11,540 nucleotides of DNA from Actinomycetota bacterium. Its GTDB lineage: Bacteria; Actinomycetota; Acidimicrobiia; Acidimicrobiales; CADCSY01. A model generated the notes under the pieces. That model had not been told where the DNA came from and did not search any database. It saw only the letters and a list, made by a program, of their open reading frames with translations. The DNA is taken from NCBI GenBank assembly GCA_016178435.1, contig JACOTK010000099.1, positions 1 to 11,540 of the forward strand, written 5' to 3'. A program made the position numbers and the translations under genes. Shown here in pieces: positions 6,496-11,540 of this stretch. Positions within the stretch are counted from its first letter, which is position 1, and each line of letters starts with the position of its first letter.

Positions 6496-6750
6496 TCAGG
6501 AGGCGATGTCGCCCAGGGCCGCCGTGGAGACTTCCACCACTTCGGTCACGCCTTCAACTCGATCACGCAAGATGCGCTCGACGCCTGCCTTGAGGGTCTG
6601 CGCCGACGACGAGCACCCGACACAGGCACCGATGAGCTCGACCGTCACGACACCCGTCTCCTCATTGACATCATGCAGGACGATGTCACCGCCGTCGGCC
6701 TGGAGCGCCGGGCGCATCACATCAATGGTCTGGAGGACTTTGTCTCTCAT
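6496..6750 (-). CDS. NifU C-terminal-domain Fe-S scaffold protein (Nfu type)
   Basis: Stand-alone Nfu domains hold a [4Fe-4S] cluster between subunits through a CxxC motif and pass it to apo-proteins. The 84-residue product matches the domain from end to end: VLQTIDVMRPALQADGGDI near the N-terminus, then VELIGACVGCSSSAQTLKAG with Cys43 and Cys46 as cluster ligands, and a final GVTEVVEV strand. The start chosen is the ATG at 6748-6750, at the beginning of the domain, with a weak AGAGAAG ribosome site. The open frame extends further upstream, but that part overlaps the divergent promoter region and is not family-like. It is the first gene of a probable operon with meaB, and is divergent from the lipoprotein gene. 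Confidence 0.92.
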   Translation of the reverse strand: MRDKVLQTIDVMRPALQADGGDIVLHDVNEETGVVTVELIGACVGCSSSAQTLKAGVERILRDRVEGVTEVVEVSTAALGDIAS

Positions 6751-6852
6751 GTCGCTTCTCTCATCGTGGGCGATCGGGGATCGGGTGGGCGAAGGGTCGG
6801 GCGTCAACACCTCTATTGTCGCTGTCCGAGGCACCAAGAACAACACACCGGA

Positions 6853-6872
6853 CTCCGGGAGTGTTCCCGGGG
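6853..6872. promoter_or_regulatory. Inverted repeat in divergent promoter region
   Basis: ctccggga and tcccgggg pair over 8 bp (one G-U) around gtgt. It lies just upstream of the putative -10 box of the lipoprotein operon and between two divergent genes. It could be an operator for a dimeric regulator; with no following T run it is unlikely to be a terminator. No regulator gene is nearby. Confidence 0.3.
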
Positions 6873-6882
6873 CAATCTCCCC

Positions 6883-6916
6883 TACGATGACCCGGCAATC
6901 GAAACCTCGAGAGGAG
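6883..6916 (+). promoter_or_regulatory. Putative -10 box and ribosome binding site of the lipoprotein operon
   Basis: TACGAT at 6883-6888 fits a -10 element, but no convincing -35 is seen. GAGGAG at 6911-6916 is seven bases before the ATG at 6924 and firmly fixes that start. Confidence 0.4.
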
Positions 6917-6923
6917 TGATCAC

Positions 6924-7346
6924 ATGCACCGTTTCCTGCGATCAGGGTTGGCCGGCGTCGGGGTCGTGGCGATTGCTCTTGCTCTCGGGGCCTGTGGGGC
7001 CGATCAGAACCCCACACTCGACGCCCAGCCGACCACCAGGCCGTCCGACGGCGTGACAACCTCGAGCACCCTGGCGCCGAACGTGAAGGTCTTCGTCGTG
7101 ACGGTGACGGGGAACAAGGTGGACGGAGGCCCCCAGGTTGACGAGGTCAAGGTGGGTGATCCGGTCCGCATCGAGGTCACCAGCGACACCGCCAACGAGG
7201 TGCACGTGCACGGTTACGACCTCTCGGGCACCCTCGCTCCGGGCGTGACCACCCGCATCGACCTTGTCGCCGACAAGGCCGGGCAGTGGGAGATCGAGCT
7301 CCACGACGGCAACGTCCTGTTGGCCACCCTGCGGGTCGACCCCTGA
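6924..7346 (+). CDS. Cupredoxin-like lipoprotein
   Basis: The 140-residue product starts with MHRFLR, a hydrophobic stretch and the lipobox LGAC with Cys24, so it should be lipid-anchored on the outer face of the membrane. After a Thr/Ser/Pro-rich linker (about 28-52) comes a small beta domain (53-140) with the cupredoxin-like pattern EVHVHGYDLSGTLAPG (92-107) and a last pair of strands GQWEIELHDGNVLLATLRV. His94, His96 and His127 are candidate metal ligands. However, the Cys and Met of a type 1 copper site (C..H....M) are absent, so classical electron transfer is unlikely. It is the first gene of a four-gene plus-strand group, and its stop overlaps or closely abuts the membrane-protein gene. 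Function unknown; a metal-binding or substrate-binding role is inferred only. Confidence 0.85.
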   Translation: MHRFLRSGLAGVGVVAIALALGACGADQNPTLDAQPTTRPSDGVTTSSTLAPNVKVFVVTVTGNKVDGGPQVDEVKVGDPVRIEVTSDTANEVHVHGYDLSGTLAPGVTTRIDLVADKAGQWEIELHDGNVLLATLRVDP

Positions 7347-8677
7347 GGCAGTTCGGGGCCGTCCTTGCCCACGGGGTCGGCGGACGGTCCGACCTGCCCC
7401 TCCCTGTTTGGCTCTTCGCCTACGGAGCGGGCTCCGCCCTGTTGATCTCGTTCGTGACGCTGCACATCCTGTGGCGACGGCCCCGCCTCGACGCGTTGAG
7501 CGCCGGAGTCTCCGCTCCGGCCTGGATGGCGACCATGGCGCGTCCGGCAGCCTTCGCCACACGAGCCCTCGGCCTCCTCGCGTTCGGGGTGGTGCTCGCC
7601 GCCGCATGGTTCGGCGACAAGAGCCCTGCGGCGAACATCGCCCCGATCCTGGTGTATGTGATCTTCTGGGTGGGTCTGCAGGCAGGATCGTTCCTCTTCG
7701 GCGACATCTGGTCACGCCTCAGCCCATGGGACACGCTTGCCCTCGGCTTCGAGAAGTTACGCAGTCCACGCCGGACGGGGGCAGGTGAGACGGGGGCAGG
7801 CGAGCGGGCGGGGACGCACTGGCCGGCGGCCCTGGGCATCGCCGGCTTCGTCTGGATGGAGCTCTGCTATCACGACCCGTCGTCGCCACGGGTCCTCGGG
7901 GTGGCGCTCGCCCTCTACAGCATGGCGATGGTGGTCGTCGTCGCCCGTCATGGCAGGGCCCGGCTTCGCACCGCCGACCCGTTTGCCGCCTGGTTCGCCC
8001 TGCTCGCCGCGATGGCGCCGCTCTTTCGAGATGACCACGGCGCGATGCGACTGCGTTGGCCCTTCGCCGGTCTCGCCTCCGTGCGCCCACGGTCGGGAAC
8101 CCTTGGGCTCGTCATGGTCGTGCTGGGTTCCACGGCTTTCGACGGGCTGTCGCGCACGGCCTGGTGGCGCGACATCGCTGCGAGCCAGGTCGGATGGGGC
8201 GCAACGGCCGTGGCGACACCGGGCCTTGCCGCGACGGTCGCGGCCATGCTCGCCGTCTACGTCGCCGCCATGAACGCTGCAGGCCGGATCAGCGGTCGAG
8301 GACCCGCCGATCTCCGGGTGGCCTTTCTTTCGTCGCTTGTTCCCATAGCGTTGGCCTATGCGATCGGCCACTACTTCAGCCTCTTCATGTTCGAGGGCCA
8401 ACAGGCAATCGCGATGGCCTCGGACCCGCTCGGAAGGGGATGGGACCTGTTCGGCACCATCGACCGGGCGATCAACTACCGGCTTCTCTCGACCGACCTC
8501 ATCGCGTGGGTGCAGGTGAGCGCCATCGTGACCGGCCATGTCGCCGGCGTCGTGGTCGCCCATGACCGTGCCGTGTCGAGGTTCGAGCTCGCCACGGCAA
8601 CCCGCAGCCAACTGCCCCTTCTCGCCGTGATGGTCGCCTACACCGTTGGCGGCCTCGCTCTGCTGTTGGGAGCCTGA
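7286..8677 (+). CDS. Polytopic membrane protein of the 'fenitrothion hydrolase'-like family
   Basis: About 11 transmembrane segments are visible (for example 41-62, 90-109, 118-138, 203-220, 271-288, 312-330, 347-368, 405-424 and 442-462). Blocks AHGVGGRSDLPLP, STAFDGLSRTAWW, IGHYFSLFMFEGQQ, SDPLGRGWDLFGT and GHVAGVVVAHDRA resemble actinobacterial proteins annotated 'fenitrothion hydrolase', a name I recall from the FedA/FedB pesticide hydrolase. It is doubtful that this describes the native role. Histidines 29, 362, 418 and 426 in or near membrane segments could bind a metal. GTG 7286 is the only ATG/GTG/TTG start upstream, but similarity begins only near residue 24. A CTG at 7343, overlapping the lipoprotein TGA, is therefore an alternative start with coupled translation. 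The long overlap with the lipoprotein gene favours the later start. Confidence 0.8.
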   Translation: MGDRAPRRQRPVGHPAGRPLRQFGAVLAHGVGGRSDLPLPVWLFAYGAGSALLISFVTLHILWRRPRLDALSAGVSAPAWMATMARPAAFATRALGLLAFGVVLAAAWFGDKSPAANIAPILVYVIFWVGLQAGSFLFGDIWSRLSPWDTLALGFEKLRSPRRTGAGETGAGERAGTHWPAALGIAGFVWMELCYHDPSSPRVLGVALALYSMAMVVVVARHGRARLRTADPFAAWFALLAAMAPLFRDDHGAMRLRWPFAGLASVRPRSGTLGLVMVVLGSTAFDGLSRTAWWRDIAASQVGWGATAVATPGLAATVAAMLAVYVAAMNAAGRISGRGPADLRVAFLSSLVPIALAYAIGHYFSLFMFEGQQAIAMASDPLGRGWDLFGTIDRAINYRLLSTDLIAWVQVSAIVTGHVAGVVVAHDRAVSRFELATATRSQLPLLAVMVAYTVGGLALLLGA

Positions 8678-8681
8678 GGTC

Positions 8682-8942
8682 ATGATGCCGATGATCGCCC
8701 ACCAGGGAGGCTGGGACGAGGCCATTTACGTCGCCGTTCCGCTCGTGATCTTTGCCGCGCTCCTCCGCATCGCGAAAGGGCGAGCCCAACACGAGGCGGA
8801 GGCGGAGGTCCAGGCCCGGAGCAGGGGTGAGGCCGGCGACACCGACACCGGCGACGCGGCCGCATCGCAGGTCACGGCGGATCCACGACCGCCCGAAGAG
8901 ACCCGGGCTTCCTCACCGGTCGACCCCGACATGCCGACCTAG
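8682..8942 (+). CDS. Small single-span membrane protein
   Basis: The product has 86 residues: a short N-terminus (HQGGWDE), one membrane helix at about 14-30 (IYVAVPLVIFAALLRIA), then a charged Lys/Arg/Glu helix and a long acidic, Asp/Thr/Pro-rich tail with no recognisable fold. The start at ATG 8682 has GGAG nine bases upstream; two further ATG codons follow within ten bases. It begins four bases after the preceding gene's stop and ends five bases before the MFS gene, so it is part of the same transcription unit. Small HxGGWDE-type proteins tend to follow the polytopic protein above, which suggests a subunit or assembly partner. I do not recognise a named family. Confidence 0.7.
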   Translation: MMPMIAHQGGWDEAIYVAVPLVIFAALLRIAKGRAQHEAEAEVQARSRGEAGDTDTGDAAASQVTADPRPPEETRASSPVDPDMPT

Positions 8943-8947
8943 CACTC

Positions 8948-10495
8948 GTGGCCCACATTCTGCGTCGTTGTCCTCTCGACGACGAGTTGCTCGAACGATG
9001 GGTCAGGCCACGAGACGACCTGGTCGCCGAGCGCCTGAGCTCACGAACGCCCCCCGATGGCGACACGGCGGCGACCTGGACCTTCGAGGCCGTGCACGGC
9101 CCGGTCCGACGGTATCGCCGGACCGTGACCGTCGAGGGCGACCGACTCACGGTCGCCACGGACTATGCACTCGGCATTCCCTACTTCGGATGGCTCGTGG
9201 CCCTTCCCTTCCGTCGCACGCTGGCACGTCCACCGGCGCCCGCAGGAGATGAGGGTCGACAGCCCTGGTGGGCGCCCCCCGATCGTCTGGACCACCGAGG
9301 TGCGGCGATCCTCGCCACGCTGGCCGCCGCCACGCTGATGTCGGGCTACCTCGGAACGCTCGTCACCCAGACCATCACCTACATCGCCGACGACTTCGGG
9401 CTCGACACCACCCATCAGCAAAGCCTCGTGCTCGCCTTCCTGCGCACCGGCATCGTCATCGCACTCGTGCTGACGACCATGGCCGATCGAGTCGGCCGAC
9501 GACGGGTGCTCATCTGGACGGCAGCGGCAGGATCGTTGGCGGGAGCGCTGGGGGCGCTGGCGCCGCAGCTGGAGTGGCTGATCGGCGCACAACTCATCTC
9601 ACGGGCCATGGCCACCGCGCTCGCGGTGATCATCGGCGTGGTCGCCGCCGAGGAGATGCCCAAGGGTTCACGCGCGTACGCGGCGAGCCTGCTGGCCATG
9701 AGCGCTGCGCTCGGGGCGGGACTGTGTGTGATGCTGCTCCCCCTCGCCGACCTCGGCACGGGCGGGTGGCGCCTGATCCATGGTCTCGTGATCCTCGGGC
9801 TCCCGCTGTCCTTCTCGATCTCGAGGCACCTGCCGGAATCCCGCCGCTTCGTCGCACCCCATCGCGAGGTCTCGCTTGCGGGGCACGGCAGGAGGTTGAT
9901 CCTCCTTGCGGTCTCCGGCATGCTGCTCCTGTCCTTTGCGACGCCCGCTTCGCAGTTCCAGAACGAGTTCCTGCGTGACGAGCGGGGCATGTCGGCCGCG
10001 GCGATCAGCCTGTTCACCCTGCTGACGGTCACCCCCGCCGGCATCGGCCTCGTGATCGGCGGACACCTTGCGGACACCCGGGGGCGTCGCCGAATCGGCG
10101 CCGTGGGCGTGGTCGCCGGCACCTTGTTGACCCTCGGCATCTACTTCGCCGCCGGATGGGCGATGTGGGCGTGGTCCCTGGTGGCGGGCATCACGGGCGC
10201 ACTGGCCATTCCGGTCCTTGCGGTCTACGGTCCCGAGCTGTTCCCAACCTCGTTGCGAGGAAGGGCAAATGGCATCATCACGTTCTTCAACGTCATCGGC
10301 AGCGTTCTGGGGCTCCTCATCGGGGGCGTGCTGGCCGATCACCTGGGCCTGAGCAGGGGTCTCGCGGTCCTGGCCGTCGGGCCCCTGATCCTGGGGGTGC
10401 TGTTCGTCACCCTGTATCCCGAGACGGCACGACTCGACCTCGACGAGCTCAATCCCGAGGACCGTCCCGCCCTCCCGCCGGCGCACCAGGGGTGA
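8948..10495 (+). CDS. MFS transporter (sugar-porter/metabolite symporter type) with N-terminal soluble extension
   Basis: The 515-residue protein has 12 predicted membrane segments beginning near residue 117. MFS motif A appears in both halves: ADRVGRRR (179-186) and ADTRGRRR (375-382). PESRRF (296-301), ELFPTSLRGRANG (430-442) and the terminal YPETARLDLDEL are typical of sugar-porter and metabolite:H+ symporter families. Residues 1-110 are unusual: a hydrophilic region with VRRYRRTVTVEGDRLTVATDY and then a short hydrophobic patch (LGIPYFGWLVALPF), perhaps a small membrane-associated beta domain. GTG start; no strong ribosome site, so translation may be coupled to the gene ending five bases upstream. 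Last gene of the plus-strand group. Substrate unknown. Confidence 0.88.
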   Translation: MAHILRRCPLDDELLERWVRPRDDLVAERLSSRTPPDGDTAATWTFEAVHGPVRRYRRTVTVEGDRLTVATDYALGIPYFGWLVALPFRRTLARPPAPAGDEGRQPWWAPPDRLDHRGAAILATLAAATLMSGYLGTLVTQTITYIADDFGLDTTHQQSLVLAFLRTGIVIALVLTTMADRVGRRRVLIWTAAAGSLAGALGALAPQLEWLIGAQLISRAMATALAVIIGVVAAEEMPKGSRAYAASLLAMSAALGAGLCVMLLPLADLGTGGWRLIHGLVILGLPLSFSISRHLPESRRFVAPHREVSLAGHGRRLILLAVSGMLLLSFATPASQFQNEFLRDERGMSAAAISLFTLLTVTPAGIGLVIGGHLADTRGRRRIGAVGVVAGTLLTLGIYFAAGWAMWAWSLVAGITGALAIPVLAVYGPELFPTSLRGRANGIITFFNVIGSVLGLLIGGVLADHLGLSRGLAVLAVGPLILGVLFVTLYPETARLDLDELNPEDRPALPPAHQG

Positions 10496-10539
10496 GCCGA
10501 CGACCTCCCGTCGCACCGCAGGCCGAAGCGTGGGACCGA

Positions 10540-11118
10540 TCAGATCGACCTGAGCCAGGCGCGGACCCTCGCCGTGATCGTCTCATCGACGCCGGCGAGG
10601 TCGTGGCGTGCGCCCTCGACCCACTCGATCGTGACCGGGCCGGGAATCGCCTCGACCGAAGCGGTCAGCTCCTCGGGCGTTCCGAAGGGGTCACGGGTTC
10701 CCGAGATGAACAGGCACGGTAGGTTCAGGCGGGGAAAGTGCTCGACGCGGAGACGTTCGGGCCTTCCCGGTTGGTGCAACGGATAGCTGATCAGCACGAG
10801 ACCCTTGGACGCCAGGCCCTCGGCCACCGCCATCGAACAGATGCGCCCGCCCATGGACCGCCCACCCAACACGACCCGCTCGGGAGCGACGCCGGTCCGC
10901 CGGGTCAGCTCGCCGGCAGCTTCGACCACGGCGGCAACCAGCTTCGGGGCCCGATCGGGCGCCTTTCGCCCTTCGCGTCGATAGGGGAAATCGAGTCGAT
11001 CCACGGGCAGGGGTGCGACGGCCTCCTCGATGGCGACGAGCGTGTGGTGATCGCGATCGCCTCCTGCCCCGGGCGTCAGCAGCAGTGCCCCCACTGCGTC
11101 GGCGCCTGATCGGCTCAT
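10540..11118 (-). CDS. Alpha/beta hydrolase, KANL3/TEX30-like
   Basis: Small cytoplasmic alpha/beta-hydrolase fold protein of 192 residues, close to the length of this family, which also has eukaryotic members (KANSL3/TEX30). It opens with LLLTPGAGGDRDH (oxyanion-hole region). The nucleophile elbow is GGRSMGG with Ser88, the acid is Asp143 in SGTRDPFG, and the base is His172 in GARHDL, so the catalytic triad is complete. The substrate is unknown; homologues are annotated as predicted hydrolases or dienelactone-hydrolase-like. The ATG overlaps the TGA of the upstream J-domain gene (ATGA), implying an operon with coupled translation. It converges on the MFS gene with only 44 bp between stops, and I see no clear terminator hairpin there. 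Confidence 0.9.
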   Translation of the reverse strand: MSRSGADAVGALLLTPGAGGDRDHHTLVAIEEAVAPLPVDRLDFPYRREGRKAPDRAPKLVAAVVEAAGELTRRTGVAPERVVLGGRSMGGRICSMAVAEGLASKGLVLISYPLHQPGRPERLRVEHFPRLNLPCLFISGTRDPFGTPEELTASVEAIPGPVTIEWVEGARHDLAGVDETITARVRAWLRSI

Positions 11119-11540
11119 GACTCTCGGACCTCGTCACGTGCGAGCACCTCGTCGAGCAGGATGCTCCGCGCATCGGCAAGTTCGATGATGCGTTGGCCGG
11201 CGTTCTCGATCACCCCGCCGTGATCGGGGTGCGCCTCTCGCAGGAGCTCACGAAACCGGCGCTGGATATCCCTTCGAGTCGGCGTCTCACGGGCGCCGAG
11301 GTCCACTTCCACCTCATCGGCGAATCGAAGCGTCACGAGCGCCCACGCCAATGGATCGCCGAGCGCTGTCAACAACTCCGACCGGGCCCGGGAGCCGCCG
11401 GACAGATAGGCGAACAACACGGCGTCGACGGGGCCCTGCCACGTGATCGAGCGTCGCAGCAGGCCCACGACGTCCCGCCGGACGGGAGGCGGCAGCCCGC
11501 CTGCCGCGTACACCGCCCCGAGCACCTGCGAAGCGGGGCC
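11115..11540 (-). CDS. J-domain (DnaJ-like) protein, C-terminal part, cut by right edge
   Basis: The frame is open to the right edge (the GTG at 11523-11525 may be internal), leaving 141 residues. The C-terminal part contains TRRDIQRRFRELLREAHPDH, matching J-domain helix II and the HPD loop that stimulates Hsp70 ATPase activity. A helix III-like ADARSILLDEVLA follows. The preceding ~75 residues (PPPVRRDVVGLLRRSITW, then GPVDAVLFAYL) are not recognised. The J domain sits at the C-terminus, as in some small DnaJ-like proteins of actinobacteria, and there is no Gly/Phe region or zinc finger, so this is not canonical DnaJ. It overlaps the hydrolase start by four bases. A chaperone partner role is inferred from the HPD motif only. 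Confidence 0.8.
   Translation of the reverse strand, partial: GPASQVLGAVYAAGGLPPPVRRDVVGLLRRSITWQGPVDAVLFAYLSGGSRARSELLTALGDPLAWALVTLRFADEVEVDLGARETPTRRDIQRRFRELLREAHPDHGGVIENAGQRIIELADARSILLDEVLARDEVRES

Noticed and set aside
5683..7056. Plus-strand open frame of 457 codons opposite meaB and the NifU gene
   Set aside because: It overlaps two clear genes and a promoter region, and its translation is low-complexity and unlike any family.
7757..8725. Minus-strand open frame of 322 codons opposite the membrane protein gene
   Set aside because: Rich in His, Gly and Arg with no hydrophobic core, as expected for the antisense of membrane-protein codons.
9668..10516. Minus-strand open frame of 282 codons opposite the MFS gene
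   Set aside because: Antisense shadow rich in Gln, Gly and Arg; the MFS reading on the other strand has conserved motifs throughout.

Overview
The window is high-GC DNA with GTG starts, GGAGG-type ribosome sites and tightly packed genes. The gene content includes a short-form GT35 glucan phosphorylase, a MeaB-type GTPase, an IS1634-type insertion remnant and a family of polytopic proteins annotated as 'fenitrothion hydrolase' in actinobacteria. Together these point to an actinobacterium, possibly of the Acidimicrobiia. The phylum is an inference; no rRNA or other marker is present.

Left part (1-2945): the C-terminal part of an alpha-glucan phosphorylase runs off the left edge and is followed on the same strand by a MscL-type mechanosensitive channel. 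A crotonase-family enoyl-CoA hydratase lies convergently. Between the convergent genes are a 16-bp tandem repeat that begins over the mscL stop codon and a long near-perfect inverted repeat (2037-2136).

Middle (2957-5482): a decayed insertion sequence of about 710 bp keeps perfect 17-bp terminal inverted repeats but only frameshifted fragments of an IS1634-family transposase. Next comes a minus-strand DEAD-box RNA helicase with a low-complexity Gly-Arg-Pro-Ser tail, with its own hairpin terminator and a roughly 220-nt leader. A second tandem array (four 19-bp units) begins at the stop codon of the next gene, meaB.

Right part (5479-11540): on the minus strand, a NifU-type Fe-S scaffold gene and meaB form a likely two-gene operon. 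Divergent from them, four plus-strand genes are packed end to end: a cupredoxin-like lipoprotein, a polytopic membrane protein, a small single-span membrane protein and an MFS transporter with an unusual N-terminal extension. This looks like an envelope system of unknown function, possibly handling a metal or small substrate. The window closes with a minus-strand pair that overlaps by ATGA: a J-domain protein (cut by the right edge) and a KANL3/TEX30-like alpha/beta hydrolase.

The best candidates for undescribed biology are the four-gene envelope cluster, the two stop-codon-anchored repeat arrays, the 28-bp inverted repeat and the helicase leader. No complete mobile element, CRISPR array, tRNA or rRNA was seen.
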